A stretch of DNA of 59,371 nt from Pseudomonas sp. (GCF_030147005.1 NZ_JASLAW010000048.1:1-59371), one strand, 5' to 3'; numbered from the stretch's first letter, positions 45,631 through 54,814 are shown. Translations and numbers: made by a program. Notes: generated by a model not told the origin, from the sequence alone.

Positions 45631-46097
45631 TGCAAAACCGCACTGTGGAAATCGGTGTCGGCCTTTTCTTGCTGGCTGGCATCCTGGCTTTACTGTTGCT
45701 TGCTCTGCGGGTCAGTGGCCTGTCGGCCAGCCCCACCGCCGACACTTATAAACTTTACGCCTACTTCGACAATATCGCTGGTTTGACGGTCAGAGCTAAA
45801 GTGACCATGGCCGGTGTGACCATTGGCAAGGTCACGGCAATCGATCTGGATCGCGACAGCTTCACCGGGCGAGTAACGATGCAACTGGACAAGAAGGTAG
45901 ATAATCTGCCGACTGACTCCACGGCATCTATCCTCACTGCGGGTCTGCTGGGCGAGAAGTACATCGGTGTCAGCGTGGGCGGGGAAACAGCCCTGCTCAA
46001 GGATGGTTCGACAATCCACGACACACAGTCGTCGTTGGTACTTGAAGACCTGATCGGTAAATTCCTGCTCAACACGGTCAATAAAGACGCCAAATGA
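45630..46097 (+). CDS. mlaD: Mla substrate-binding MCE-domain protein MlaD
   Basis: MlaD forms a hexameric periplasmic ring anchored in the inner membrane that binds phospholipids. The 155-residue protein has one N-terminal anchor (about residues 7-27) and an MCE domain (about residues 40-120, with LYAYFDNIAGLTVRAKVTMAGVTIGKVTAI). A LLGEKYIGVSVGGE segment is also typical. It overlaps mlaE by one base. Confidence 0.96.
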   Translation: MQNRTVEIGVGLFLLAGILALLLLALRVSGLSASPTADTYKLYAYFDNIAGLTVRAKVTMAGVTIGKVTAIDLDRDSFTGRVTMQLDKKVDNLPTDSTASILTAGLLGEKYIGVSVGGETALLKDGSTIHDTQSSLVLEDLIGKFLLNTVNKDAK

Positions 46098-46108
46098 GGA
46101 ATCTGTTC

Positions 46109-46756
46109 ATGATCTCTACCCTGCGACGTGGCCTCCTGGTTCTGCTTGCAGCGCTGCCGTTGATGGCCAACGCAGCCGGTTCTGCACACGAACTGGTGCA
46201 GGACACCACCAACAAAATGTTGGCTGACCTGTCTGCCAACAAGGAAAAGTACAAACAAGACCCGAGCCAGTTCTACAACGCGCTCAATACCATTGTCGGT
46301 CCGGTGGTGGATGCCGAAGGCATCTCCCGCAGCATCATGACCGTCAAGTATTCGCGCAAGGCTACACCTGAGCAGATGCAGCGCTTTCAGGAGAACTTCA
46401 AGCGTGGCCTGTTCCAGTTCTACGGCAACGCCTTGCTTGAGTACAACAACCAGGGCATTACCGTCGCTCCGGCCGGTGATGAATCGGGTGATCGCACCAG
46501 CGTCAACATGAGCGTCAAAGGCAACAATGGCGCCGTGTACCCTGTGCAGTACACGCTGGAGAAGGTCAAAGGCGAGTGGAAACTGCGCAACGTGATCATC
46601 AACGGCATCAATATCGGCAAGCTGTTCCGTGACCAGTTCGCCGACGCGATGCAGCGCAATGGCAACGACCTGGACAAGACCATTAACGGTTGGGCCGGCG
46701 AAGTGGCCAAGGCCAAGGAAACTTCCGACAAGGAAGCCGGGAAGTCAGCACAATGA
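46109..46756 (+). CDS. mlaC: Mla periplasmic phospholipid-binding protein MlaC
   Basis: MlaC shuttles phospholipids between the outer-membrane MlaA complex and MlaFEDB. The 215-residue precursor has a signal peptide ending near ALPLMANA (residues 15-22), and the mature part has the Tol-Ttg2 domain (QFYNALNTIVGPVVDAEGISRSIM, about residues 52-75). The ATG at 46109 is preceded by GAGGA at good spacing. An ATG at 46094 overlapping the mlaD stop is the alternative and would add five residues. Its end overlaps mlaB by four bases. Confidence 0.93.
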   Translation: MISTLRRGLLVLLAALPLMANAAGSAHELVQDTTNKMLADLSANKEKYKQDPSQFYNALNTIVGPVVDAEGISRSIMTVKYSRKATPEQMQRFQENFKRGLFQFYGNALLEYNNQGITVAPAGDESGDRTSVNMSVKGNNGAVYPVQYTLEKVKGEWKLRNVIINGINIGKLFRDQFADAMQRNGNDLDKTINGWAGEVAKAKETSDKEAGKSAQ

Positions 46757-47058
46757 CCGAGTCGGCTGTTCGTATCGGCGATGCCGGCGAGCTGTTCCTC
46801 AGCGGCGTGCTGGATTACCGCACCGGGCCTGACCTGCGCAAGCAGGGCCAGGCGCTGATCAAGGCCAGCGCTGCGCCTGCGCTGGTGCTTGATTGCTCGG
46901 CGGTGACCAAGTCCAGCAGCGTCGGTCTGTCGTTGTTGCTGTGCTTTATGCGCGATGCCGAAGCAGCAAAAAAGCCGGTCAGTATCCGTGCGTTGCCTGA
47001 AGACATGCGCGAGATTGCCGAGGTTTCCGGCCTGACCGAGCTGTTGGCACATCCTTAA
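46753..47058 (+). CDS. mlaB: Mla STAS-domain protein MlaB
   Basis: MlaB is the cytoplasmic STAS subunit that binds MlaF and supports complex activity. The 101-residue protein is one STAS domain, with the strand ALVLDCSAVTKSSSVGLSLLLCFM (about residues 39-62) containing the conserved Asp and Ser/Thr around the helix start. The ATG at 46753 overlaps mlaC by four bases. A compound terminator follows. Confidence 0.93.
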   Translation: MTESAVRIGDAGELFLSGVLDYRTGPDLRKQGQALIKASAAPALVLDCSAVTKSSSVGLSLLLCFMRDAEAAKKPVSIRALPEDMREIAEVSGLTELLAHP

Positions 47059-47074
47059 TACACATTTATCAGAG

Positions 47075-47127
47075 AGGCCCCCCGTCAGAGTCCTGCTATG
47101 CGGGGTTCGCAGGCGCGGGGCTTTTTT
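47075..47127 (+). terminator. Compound terminator after mlaB
   Basis: An outer GGCCCC/GGGGCTT stem encloses a CCTGC/GCAGG hairpin (47092-47113) and ends in TTTTTT. It separates the mla genes from ibaG-murA. Confidence 0.65.
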
Positions 47128-47173
47128 GTATGATGTCCGACCCGTGCGCACTGGGCGCCGATAGAGGTTGAGC

Positions 47174-47413
47174 ATGCAGGCCCTAGAAGTTAAGAGCTTC
47201 CTTGAAGGAAAGCTGCCTGAAACGGCTGTAGAAGTTGAAGGCGAAGGCTGCAATTTCCAGCTGAACGTGATTAGCGATGAACTGGCGGCTTTGAGCCCGG
47301 TCAAGCGTCAGCAGCAGATCTATGCCCATTTGAACCCATGGATCACCGATGGCAGCATCCATGCGGTCACTATGAAATTTTTCAGCCGCGCGGCCTGGGC
47401 CGAGCGCACCTGA
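47174..47413 (+). CDS. ibaG: BolA-family protein IbaG
   Basis: IbaG is a BolA-like protein that forms [2Fe-2S] complexes with monothiol glutaredoxin and is linked to acid resistance. The 79-residue protein is one BolA domain, with the conserved C-terminal strand SIHAVTMKFFSRAAW, where His is the likely cluster ligand. AGAGG lies seven bases before the ATG at 47174; a TTG at 47168 is less likely. murA begins 23 bases after its stop, the usual pairing. Confidence 0.92.
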   Translation: MQALEVKSFLEGKLPETAVEVEGEGCNFQLNVISDELAALSPVKRQQQIYAHLNPWITDGSIHAVTMKFFSRAAWAERT

Positions 47414-47436
47414 GCCCCCAAGGCGTCGAGATTCTT

Positions 47437-48702
47437 ATGGATAAATTGATTATTACCGGCGGTGCCCGCCTTGATGGCGAGATCCGCATTTCCGGTGCGA
47501 AAAACTCCGCCTTGCCGATCCTGGCAGCGACCCTGCTGTGCGACGGTCCTGTCACCGTGGCCAACCTGCCGCACCTGCACGACATCACCACCATGATCGA
47601 ACTGTTCGGTCGCATGGGCATCGAGCCGGTGATCGACGAGAAGCTGTCTGTCGAAATCGACCCACGCACCATCAAGACCCTGATCGCCCCGTACGAACTG
47701 GTGAAAACCATGCGTGCGTCGATTCTGGTTCTCGGCCCAATGGTCGCCCGTTTCGGTGAAGCCGAAGTGGCCCTGCCTGGCGGTTGCGCCATTGGTTCGC
47801 GTCCGGTCGATCTGCACATCCGTGGCCTTGAAGCCATGGGCGCGGTCATTGACGTCGAAGGCGGCTACATCAAGGCCAAGGCGCCGGAAGGTGGCTTGCG
47901 TGGCGCGAACTTCTTCTTTGATACCGTGAGCGTTACCGGTACCGAGAACATCATGATGGCCGCTGCCCTGGCCAATGGCCGCAGCGTCCTGCAAAACGCC
48001 GCGCGCGAGCCGGAAGTGGTCGACCTGGCCAACTTCCTGATTGCCATGGGCGCCAACATCAGCGGTGCCGGCACCGACACCATCACCATCGACGGTGTGA
48101 AGCGCCTGCACTCGGCCACTTATAAAGTGATGCCGGACCGTATCGAGACCGGCACCTACCTGGTCGCCGCCGCCGTTACCGGTGGCCGAGTAAAGGTCAA
48201 GGACACCGATCCGACCATCCTCGAAGCCGTCCTGGAAAAACTCAAGGAAGCCGGGGCTGAAATCACTACCGGTGAAGACTGGATCGAGCTGAACATGCAC
48301 GGCAAGCGGCCAAAAGCCGTCAACGTGCGTACTGCTCCTTACCCGGCCTTCCCGACCGACATGCAGGCGCAGTTCATTTCCTTGAACGCGATTGCTGAAG
48401 GTACCGGCGCCGTGATCGAGACCATCTTCGAAAACCGCTTCATGCACGTGTATGAATTGCACCGCATGGGCGCCAAGATCCAGGTCGAGGGCAACACCGC
48501 CATCGTCACCGGCATCGACAAGCTCAAGGGCGCGCCAGTGATGGCTACCGACCTGCGTGCTTCCGCCAGCCTGGTAATCTCGGCACTGTGCGCCGACGGC
48601 GATACCTTAATCGATCGCATCTACCACATAGACCGTGGCTACGAGTGCATCGAAGAAAAGCTGCAGATGCTCGGCGCTAAAATCCGCCGCGTTCCGGGCT
48701 AG
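47437..48702 (+). CDS. murA: UDP-N-acetylglucosamine 1-carboxyvinyltransferase
   Basis: MurA catalyses the first committed peptidoglycan step, moving enolpyruvate from PEP to UDP-GlcNAc, and is the target of fosfomycin. The 421-residue protein has the EPSP-synthase fold: RISGAKNSALPILAA near residues 16-30 with Lys22, and the fosfomycin-reactive Cys in LPGGCAIGSRPVDLH (near residue 117). The ATG at 47437 was chosen over an upstream frame crossing ibaG. A REPIN follows before hisG. Confidence 0.97.
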   Translation: MDKLIITGGARLDGEIRISGAKNSALPILAATLLCDGPVTVANLPHLHDITTMIELFGRMGIEPVIDEKLSVEIDPRTIKTLIAPYELVKTMRASILVLGPMVARFGEAEVALPGGCAIGSRPVDLHIRGLEAMGAVIDVEGGYIKAKAPEGGLRGANFFFDTVSVTGTENIMMAAALANGRSVLQNAAREPEVVDLANFLIAMGANISGAGTDTITIDGVKRLHSATYKVMPDRIETGTYLVAAAVTGGRVKVKDTDPTILEAVLEKLKEAGAEITTGEDWIELNMHGKRPKAVNVRTAPYPAFPTDMQAQFISLNAIAEGTGAVIETIFENRFMHVYELHRMGAKIQVEGNTAIVTGIDKLKGAPVMATDLRASASLVISALCADGDTLIDRIYHIDRGYECIEEKLQMLGAKIRRVPG

Positions 48703-48710
48703 TGCCTGTT

Positions 48711-48803
48711 TGTGGCGAGGGAGCTTGCTCCCGCTGGGTCGCAAAGCAGCCCCCAAGAGCGGGACTGCTACGCAGCCGAGCGGGAGCAAGCTCCCTCGCC
48801 ACA
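48711..48803. repeat. REPIN of the GTGGCGAGGGAGC type, long near-perfect palindrome
   Basis: The left arm TGTGGCGAGGGAGCTTGCTC from 48711 continues CCGCT, and the right arm AGCGGGAGCAAGCTCCCTCG ends CCACA at 48803. The inner parts GCTGGGTCGCAAAGCAGCCC and the matching inner right arm also pair imperfectly. It sits in the murA-hisG gap and belongs to a different REP sequence class from the copies at 5925 and 9854. Confidence 0.92.
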
Positions 48804-48912
48804 ATTTGCTGTTAAATGGTTTGTTTCAAATCGAGGCTGTAAGGGCCTCGATCTGTGTCTGGCGCCGTTTGCGACCGGGCAGCAATAGCCTGATGAAGGA
48901 CTGACATTTCCC

Positions 48913-49548
48913 ATGTTGACCATCGCACTGTCCAAGGGCCGCATCCTTGACGACACGTTGCCGCTTCTGGCTGAAGCGGGCATCGTGCCGACCGAGAATC
49001 CGGACAAGAGCCGCAAGCTGATCATCCCCACGACCCAGGACGACGTGCGCCTGCTGATCGTGCGGGCCACCGACGTGCCGACCTATGTTGAACATGGCGC
49101 CGCCGACCTGGGTGTCGCCGGCAAGGACGTACTGATGGAATACGGTGGCCAGGGCCTCTACGAGCCACTGGACCTGCGTATCGCGCTGTGCAAACTGATG
49201 ACCGCCGGCCGTGTCGGCGATGTGGAGCCCAAAGGCCGCCTGCGGGTGGCGACCAAGTTTGTCAACGTTGCCAAGCGTTACTACGCCGAACAAGGCCGTC
49301 AGGTCGATATCATCAAGCTCTACGGCTCGATGGAGCTGGCGCCGCTGATTGGCCTGGCCGACAAGATCATCGACGTGGTCGACACTGGCAACACCCTGCG
49401 CGCCAACGGGTTGGAACCGCAGGACTTCATTGCCGACATCAGCTCGCGCCTGATCGTCAACAAAGCGTCGATGAAGATGCAGCACGCCCGTATTCAGGCG
49501 TTGATCGACACCCTGCGCAAGGCAGTGGAGTCTCGACACCGCGGTTGA
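48913..49548 (+). CDS. hisG: ATP phosphoribosyltransferase, short form
   Basis: HisG joins ATP and PRPP in the first step of histidine synthesis. The 211-residue protein lacks the C-terminal regulatory domain of long HisG, so it needs the partner HisZ, which is not in this window. The PRPP-site segment DIIKLYGSMELAPLIGLADKIIDVVDTGNTLRANGL (in the 135-170 region) is typical. It is first of hisG-hisD-hisC. A terminator-like hairpin lies between it and hisD. Confidence 0.96.
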   Translation: MLTIALSKGRILDDTLPLLAEAGIVPTENPDKSRKLIIPTTQDDVRLLIVRATDVPTYVEHGAADLGVAGKDVLMEYGGQGLYEPLDLRIALCKLMTAGRVGDVEPKGRLRVATKFVNVAKRYYAEQGRQVDIIKLYGSMELAPLIGLADKIIDVVDTGNTLRANGLEPQDFIADISSRLIVNKASMKMQHARIQALIDTLRKAVESRHRG

Positions 49549-49602
49549 CTCACCCGCGTAGCTGAAAGGCTGCGCCCGTCTATCCGCCTCATAGCCAGAA
49601 TT

Positions 49603-49650
49603 CTCAGGTGCCCAAGCGGAGCGAACGGTAGTTTAGGGCGCCTGAGTTTT
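49603..49650 (+). terminator. Terminator-like hairpin between hisG and hisD
   Basis: CTCAGGTGCCC (49603-49613) pairs over 11 positions (one T-G wobble) with GGGCGCCTGAG (49636-49646), and TTTT follows. The hisD start is only 25 bases further on. It may be an attenuator or may end the hisG transcript. Confidence 0.65.
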
Positions 49651-49675
49651 CGCCAATTCTATTGAGGCCCTCGCT

Positions 49676-50995
49676 ATGACCACGTCCACTGCAATTGCCC
49701 GACTCAACGCTGCCGACCCGGATTTCGCCCATCATCTGGATCATCTGCTGAGCTGGGACAGCGTGTCCGACGACTCGGTCAACCAGCGTGTGCTGGATAT
49801 CATTAAAGCTGTGCGCGAGCGCGGGGATGCGGCGCTGGTGGATTTCACCCGCCAGTTCGACGGCCTGGACGTCAAGTCCATGGCGGACCTGATTCTGCCC
49901 CGTGAACGCCTGGAACTGGCCCTGACGCGTATCACCGCGCCCCAGCGTGAAGCCCTGGAAGTGGCGGCGGCGCGGGTGCGCAGCTATCACGAAAAACAGA
50001 AACAGGATTCCTGGAGCTACACCGAGGCCGACGGCACCGTACTGGGCCAGAAAGTCACGCCGCTGGACCGCGCCGGCCTGTATGTACCGGGCGGCAAAGC
50101 TTCGTACCCGTCGTCGGTGTTGATGAACGCGATCCCGGCCAAAGTGGCGGGCGTGACCGAGGTGGTCATGGTCGTGCCGACCCCGCGTGGCGAAATCAAC
50201 GAGCTGGTGCTGGCTGCCGCCTGCATCGCCGGGGTCGACCGGGTATTCACCATCGGTGGCGCGCAAGCGGTTGCCGCGTTGGCCTATGGCACCGAAAGCG
50301 TACCGAAGGTCGACAAAGTGGTGGGGCCGGGCAATATCTATGTCGCCACCGCCAAGCGCCATGTGTTTGGCCAGGTGGGTATCGACATGATCGCCGGACC
50401 CTCGGAAATCCTCGTGGTGTGTGACGGCCAGACCGATCCGGACTGGATCGCCATGGACCTGTTTTCCCAGGCCGAGCACGACGAAGACGCCCAAGCGATC
50501 TTGGTCAGCCCCGACGCCGCGTTCCTCGATCAGGTTGCCGCCAGCATCAATAAGCTGTTGCCCACCATGGAGCGCGCCGAGATCATCGAGAAATCGATCA
50601 ATGGCCGTGGCGCACTGATTCTGGTGAGTGACATGCAACAAGCCATCGAAGTCGCCAATCGTATCGCGCCGGAGCACCTTGAGCTGTCCGTAGCAGACCC
50701 ACAAGCCTGGTTGCCGTCGATCCGTCACGCCGGTGCGATCTTTATGGGCCGCCACACCAGTGAGGCCCTGGGCGACTACTGTGCAGGCCCGAACCACGTG
50801 CTGCCGACCTCCGGCACCGCACGTTTTTCGTCGCCGCTGGGGGTGTATGACTTCCAGAAACGTTCGTCGATCATCTTCTGTTCGCCCCAGGGCGCGTCCG
50901 AACTGGGCAAAACCGCTTCGGTGCTGGCCCGTGGCGAGTCGCTGAGCGCCCACGCGCGCAGTGCTGAATACCGCATCCTTGAAGAGGGGAAATGA
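49676..50995 (+). CDS. hisD: Histidinol dehydrogenase
   Basis: HisD oxidises histidinol to histidine through the aldehyde, using two NAD+ and one zinc. The 439-residue protein shows family segments PLDRAGLYVPGGKASYPSSVLMNA (about residues 125-148), VDKVVGPGNIYVATAKR and the SQAEHDEDAQAILV zinc-site helix (near residue 263). The C-terminal GPNHVLPTSGTARFSSPLG is typical. hisC starts three bases after its stop. Confidence 0.97.
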   Translation: MTTSTAIARLNAADPDFAHHLDHLLSWDSVSDDSVNQRVLDIIKAVRERGDAALVDFTRQFDGLDVKSMADLILPRERLELALTRITAPQREALEVAAARVRSYHEKQKQDSWSYTEADGTVLGQKVTPLDRAGLYVPGGKASYPSSVLMNAIPAKVAGVTEVVMVVPTPRGEINELVLAAACIAGVDRVFTIGGAQAVAALAYGTESVPKVDKVVGPGNIYVATAKRHVFGQVGIDMIAGPSEILVVCDGQTDPDWIAMDLFSQAEHDEDAQAILVSPDAAFLDQVAASINKLLPTMERAEIIEKSINGRGALILVSDMQQAIEVANRIAPEHLELSVADPQAWLPSIRHAGAIFMGRHTSEALGDYCAGPNHVLPTSGTARFSSPLGVYDFQKRSSIIFCSPQGASELGKTASVLARGESLSAHARSAEYRILEEGK

Positions 50996-50998
50996 GGC

Positions 50999-52051
50999 AT
51001 GAGTAAATTCTGGAGCCCTTTCGTCAAGGATCTCGTGCCTTACGTGCCCGGTGAACAGCCGAAGCTGACCAAGCTGGTCAAGCTCAACACCAACGAAAAT
51101 CCCTACGGCCCATCGCCCAAGGCACTGGCTGCGATGCAGGCCGAACTGAACGACAACTTGCGGTTGTACCCGGACCCCAACAGCGACCTGCTCAAGCAGG
51201 CCGTGGCCAGCTATTACGGGATCGATACGGGGAAAGTATTTCTCGGCAACGGTTCCGATGAAGTCCTGGCGCACATCTTCCACGGCTTGTTCCAACATGA
51301 CCTGCCGCTGCTGTTCCCGGATATCAGCTACAGCTTCTATCCGGTGTACTGCGGTCTCTATGGCATTACATTCGACGCCGTGCCATTGGACGACCAGTTC
51401 CAGATTCGCGTGGCTGACTATGCGCGGCCCAACGGCGGGATTATCTTCCCCAACCCTAACGCGCCGACCGGCTGCGTGCTGGCGCTGGACGCCGTGGAGC
51501 AGATCCTCAAGGCCAGCCCGGACTCGGTGGTGGTGGTCGATGAAGCCTATATCGACTTCGGCGGCGAAACGGCTATCAGCCTGGTGGACCGTTACCCGAA
51601 CCTGCTCGTCACCCAGACCCTCTCCAAATCACGCTCACTGGCCGGGTTGCGTGTCGGGTTGGCGGTGGGTCATCCGGACCTGATCGAGGCGCTGGAGCGG
51701 GTCAAGAACAGCTTCAATTCCTACCCGCTGGACAGGCTGGCGATCGCTGGTGCAGCCGCCGCGTTTGATGACCGTGAGTATTTTGAGAAGACGTGCCGGT
51801 TGGTGATCGACAGCCGCGAGAAGATGGTTGCGCAGTTGCAGGGGAAGGGCTTTGACGTGCTGCCGTCGGCAGCCAACTTCATCTTCGCCCGCCACCCCCA
51901 GCACGACGCAGCGGGCCTGGCGGCCAAGTTGCGTGAGCAAGGGGTGATCGTGCGGCACTTCAAGCAGGAGCGGATCGCCCAGTTCCTGAGGATCAGCGTT
52001 GGCACGCCTGAGCAGAACCAAGCGCTGATTGACGGCCTTGGCGAGCTCTAA
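50999..52051 (+). CDS. hisC: Histidinol-phosphate aminotransferase
   Basis: HisC transaminates imidazole acetol phosphate to histidinol phosphate. The 350-residue PLP enzyme carries the NENPYGPSPKAL substrate loop (about residues 30-41), the aspartate in VVVDEAYIDF and the Schiff-base Lys in TLSKSRSLAGLRVG (near residue 210). It ends the hisGDC block and is convergent with uraA across a REPIN. Confidence 0.95.
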   Translation: MSKFWSPFVKDLVPYVPGEQPKLTKLVKLNTNENPYGPSPKALAAMQAELNDNLRLYPDPNSDLLKQAVASYYGIDTGKVFLGNGSDEVLAHIFHGLFQHDLPLLFPDISYSFYPVYCGLYGITFDAVPLDDQFQIRVADYARPNGGIIFPNPNAPTGCVLALDAVEQILKASPDSVVVVDEAYIDFGGETAISLVDRYPNLLVTQTLSKSRSLAGLRVGLAVGHPDLIEALERVKNSFNSYPLDRLAIAGAAAAFDDREYFEKTCRLVIDSREKMVAQLQGKGFDVLPSAANFIFARHPQHDAAGLAAKLREQGVIVRHFKQERIAQFLRISVGTPEQNQALIDGLGEL

Positions 52052-52068
52052 GCTATTAAAGGAAGAAA

Positions 52069-52157
52069 TGCGGGAGCGGGCTTGCTCGGGAAAGCAGAGT
52101 GTCATCCAACACGTATGTGATTGATGCACCGCTTTCGCGAGCAAGCCCGCTCCCGCA
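52069..52157. repeat. REPIN between convergent hisC and uraA
   Basis: TGCGGGAGCGGGCTTGCTCG (52069-52088, continuing GGAAA) and TTTCGCGAGCAAGCCCGCTC (52133-52152, continuing CCGCA) form an almost perfect inverted pair with a ~39-base spacer. It occupies most of the 123-base gap between the two stop codons, where it may help stop convergent transcription. Confidence 0.9.
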
Positions 52158-52174
52158 TTGCTTTGCGGCGTAAG

Positions 52175-53455
52175 TTAGAGCAGCGGTTCATCCGGCTTCT
52201 TGTTCTTCCAGCCGTCATTGCCTGGCAGCAGCAGGTTCAAACCAATCGCTACCACGGCACACAGGGCGATGCCCTTGAGGCCGAAATCGTCCGGGCCGGT
52301 GCCGGTGCCCACCAGTACACCGCCAATCCCGAACACGAGCGTCACCGACACAATCACCAGATTGCGCGCTTCACCCAGGTCGATCTTGTGGCGAATCAGC
52401 GTATTCATCCCCACTGCCGCAATCGAGCCGAACAGCAGGCACAAAATCCCGCCCATCACCGGCACCGGAATGCTTTGCAGCAGCGCGCCGAACTTGCCGA
52501 TAAACGCCAGGGTGATGGCAAACACCGCAGCCCAGGTCATGATTTTCGGGTTGTAGTTCTTGGTCAGCATCACCGCGCCTGTCACTTCGGCGTAGGTGGT
52601 GTTGGGCGGGCCGCCAAGCAGGCCGGCGGCCGTCGTGGCAATCCCGTCACCGAACAACGTGCGGTGCAGGCCGGGCTTCTTCAGGTAGTCGCGACCGGTC
52701 ACGCTGCCTACCGCAATCACGCCACCGATATGTTCGATCGCAGGGGCCAGGGCCACCGGGACGATAAACAGGATCGCCTGCCAGTTGAATTCCGGCGCGG
52801 TGAAGTGGGGCAGGGCGAACCACGGCGCGGCGGCGATCTTCGCCGTGTCGACGACGCCAAAGTAGAACGACATGGCAAACCCCACCAGCACGCCGGAAAT
52901 GATCGGCACCAGGCGGAAGATGCCCTTGCCGAACACCGCCACGATCAAAGTGGTCAGCAGCGCGGGCATGGAGATCAGCATCGCTGTCTGGTAGTGGATC
53001 AACTCGGCGCCGTCGCCGGACTTGCCCATAGCCATATTGGCGGCAATCGGCGCCATGGCCAGGCCGATGGAAATGATCACCGGGCCGATCACCACCGGCG
53101 GCAGCAGACGGTCGATAAAACCGGTGCCTTTGATTTTCACGGCAAGGCCCAGGAACGTATAGACGAAGCCCGCCGCCATTACCCCGCCCATGGTCGCTGC
53201 CAGGCCGAATTGGCCCTTGGCGAGAATGATCGGGGTGATGAACGCAAAGCTCGATGCCAGGAACACCGGCACCTGCCGCCCTGTCACCACCTGGAACAGC
53301 AGCGTGCCAAGGCCGGCGGTGAACAGTGCGACGTTTGGATCAAGGCCTGTGATCAGCGGCATCAACACCAGCGCGCCAAATGCTACAAAGAGCATTTGTG
53401 CGCCAGACAGGATCTGGCGCCAAAGCGGGTCGTTGAATTCATCCTGCATGCTCAC
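52175..53455 (-). CDS. uraA: Uracil permease (NCS2/NAT family)
   Basis: The 426-residue protein has 12-14 membrane segments and NCS2 signatures: VFLASSFAFITPII (about residues 63-76), PAIEHIGGVIAVGSVTGRDYL (about residues 238-258, with the substrate-site Glu) and GGPPNTTYAEVTGAVMLTK (about residues 284-302, NAT motif region). Co-transcription with upp, whose stop overlaps its start by four bases, supports uracil as substrate rather than xanthine. Confidence 0.93.
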   Translation of the reverse strand: MSMQDEFNDPLWRQILSGAQMLFVAFGALVLMPLITGLDPNVALFTAGLGTLLFQVVTGRQVPVFLASSFAFITPIILAKGQFGLAATMGGVMAAGFVYTFLGLAVKIKGTGFIDRLLPPVVIGPVIISIGLAMAPIAANMAMGKSGDGAELIHYQTAMLISMPALLTTLIVAVFGKGIFRLVPIISGVLVGFAMSFYFGVVDTAKIAAAPWFALPHFTAPEFNWQAILFIVPVALAPAIEHIGGVIAVGSVTGRDYLKKPGLHRTLFGDGIATTAAGLLGGPPNTTYAEVTGAVMLTKNYNPKIMTWAAVFAITLAFIGKFGALLQSIPVPVMGGILCLLFGSIAAVGMNTLIRHKIDLGEARNLVIVSVTLVFGIGGVLVGTGTGPDDFGLKGIALCAVVAIGLNLLLPGNDGWKNKKPDEPLL

Positions 53456-54090
53456 GCGTCCTTCTGCTTGGTGCCGAAGATCTTGTCACCGGCATCGCCC
53501 AGACCCGGGATGATGTAGCCGTGTTCATTCAGGCGCTCGTCGATGGAGGCGGTGTAGATCTGTACGTCAGGGTGCGCTTTCTCGACGGCGGCGATGCCTT
53601 CAGGGGCGGCAACCAGCACCATGGCGCGGATGTCGCGGCAGCCGGCTTTTTTCAACAGGTCGATAGTGGCGACCATGGAGCTGCCGGTGGCGAGCATCGG
53701 GTCGATGATCATGGCCAGGCGTTCGTTGATTTCCGGAACGAGTTTTTCCAGGTAGGTGTGGGCCTGCAAGGTTTCTTCATTGCGGGCGACGCCCACGGCG
53801 CTGACCTTGGCGCCCGGGATCAGGCTCAGCACGCCTTCGAGCATGCCGATACCGGCGCGCAGGATAGGTACGACGGTAATTTTTTTACCGGCGATTTTCT
53901 CGACTTGTACGGGACCGGCCCAACCGGGGATCTCGTAGGTCTCCAGGGGTAAATCCTTGGTGGCTTCGTAAGTGAGCAGCGCTCCGACTTCCTGAGCAAG
54001 CTCACGGAAATTCTTCGTGCTAATGTCGGCACGGCGCATAAGGCCGAGTTTGTGTCGGATCAGCGGGTGGCGGATCTCGCGAGTGGGCAT
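53452..54090 (-). CDS. upp: Uracil phosphoribosyltransferase
   Basis: Upp converts uracil and PRPP to UMP for pyrimidine salvage. The 212-residue protein has the PRPP loop DPMLATGSSMVATIDLLKKAG (about residues 130-150) and the C-terminal uracil-binding YIIPGLGDAGDKIFGT. The start at 54090 (MPTREIRHPLIRHKLGLMR) matches the family; an in-frame extension of eight codons is open. It leads the upp-uraA operon and diverges from hpt. Confidence 0.96.
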   Translation of the reverse strand: MPTREIRHPLIRHKLGLMRRADISTKNFRELAQEVGALLTYEATKDLPLETYEIPGWAGPVQVEKIAGKKITVVPILRAGIGMLEGVLSLIPGAKVSAVGVARNEETLQAHTYLEKLVPEINERLAMIIDPMLATGSSMVATIDLLKKAGCRDIRAMVLVAAPEGIAAVEKAHPDVQIYTASIDERLNEHGYIIPGLGDAGDKIFGTKQKDA

Positions 54091-54253
54091 GGGAAAGGCT
54101 CCGGCGGCGGGCAAAAAAACCGGCCTAGATTAATCTATCCGAGGGTGTTGTCCTATAGACATTGAGTACGTTATTCCATAAAGGCTTGATTGGAGCGCAC
54201 GAGAAGCGTACCTTCGCCCGCTTTTCTTGCCACAGCACCCCCTGGAGAGCGCC

Positions 54254-54811
54254 ATGTCCGCTGATCTCGAGCATATCCGTCAAATCATGCACGAGGCTGA
54301 CTGCCTGTACACCGAAGCGCAAGTCGAAGCAGCGATCGCCAAGGTCGGCGCGCACATCACCCGCGAAATGGCCGACACCAATCCGGTGGTCTTCTGCGTG
54401 ATGAACGGTGGCCTGATCTTCGCCGGTAAATTGCTCACCTACCTGCAATTCCCGCTGGAAGCTTCTTATTTGCACGCCACCCGTTATCGCAATGAAACCA
54501 GTGGCGGCGATCTGTTCTGGAAGGCCAAGCCGGAAGTTTCGTTTATCGACCGTGACGTGCTGATCATCGATGACATCCTCGACGAAGGGCACACCCTGGG
54601 CGCGATCATCGACTTCTGCAAACATGCCGGCGCGCGTAAAGTGCACACCGCCGTGCTGATCGACAAAGACCACGACCGCAAGGCTCGGCCTGAGCTGAAA
54701 GCCGATTTTGTCGGGCTGCCCTGCATCGACCGCTATATCTTCGGTTATGGCATGGACTACAAGGGCTACTGGCGCAACGCCAATGGCATCTACGCTGTTA
54801 AAGGAATGTAA
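54254..54811 (+). CDS. hpt: Hypoxanthine-guanine phosphoribosyltransferase
   Basis: The 185-residue type I phosphoribosyltransferase carries the PRPP signature VLIIDDILDEGHTLGAII (about residues 97-114) and the flexible-loop region LHATRYRNETSGG (about residues 68-80). It salvages hypoxanthine and/or guanine to nucleotides. The ATG at 54254 follows CTGGAGAGCGCC; a start nine codons earlier is less likely. The divergent upp means purine and pyrimidine salvage share this 163-base promoter region. A WbuC-like gene follows after three bases. Confidence 0.9.
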   Translation: MSADLEHIRQIMHEADCLYTEAQVEAAIAKVGAHITREMADTNPVVFCVMNGGLIFAGKLLTYLQFPLEASYLHATRYRNETSGGDLFWKAKPEVSFIDRDVLIIDDILDEGHTLGAIIDFCKHAGARKVHTAVLIDKDHDRKARPELKADFVGLPCIDRYIFGYGMDYKGYWRNANGIYAVKGM

Positions 54812-54814
54812 TCG

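Noticed and set aside
52121..53518. 465-codon rightward frame opposite uraA
   Set aside because: It is extremely His/Gln/Arg-rich and opposite a clear NCS2 permease.
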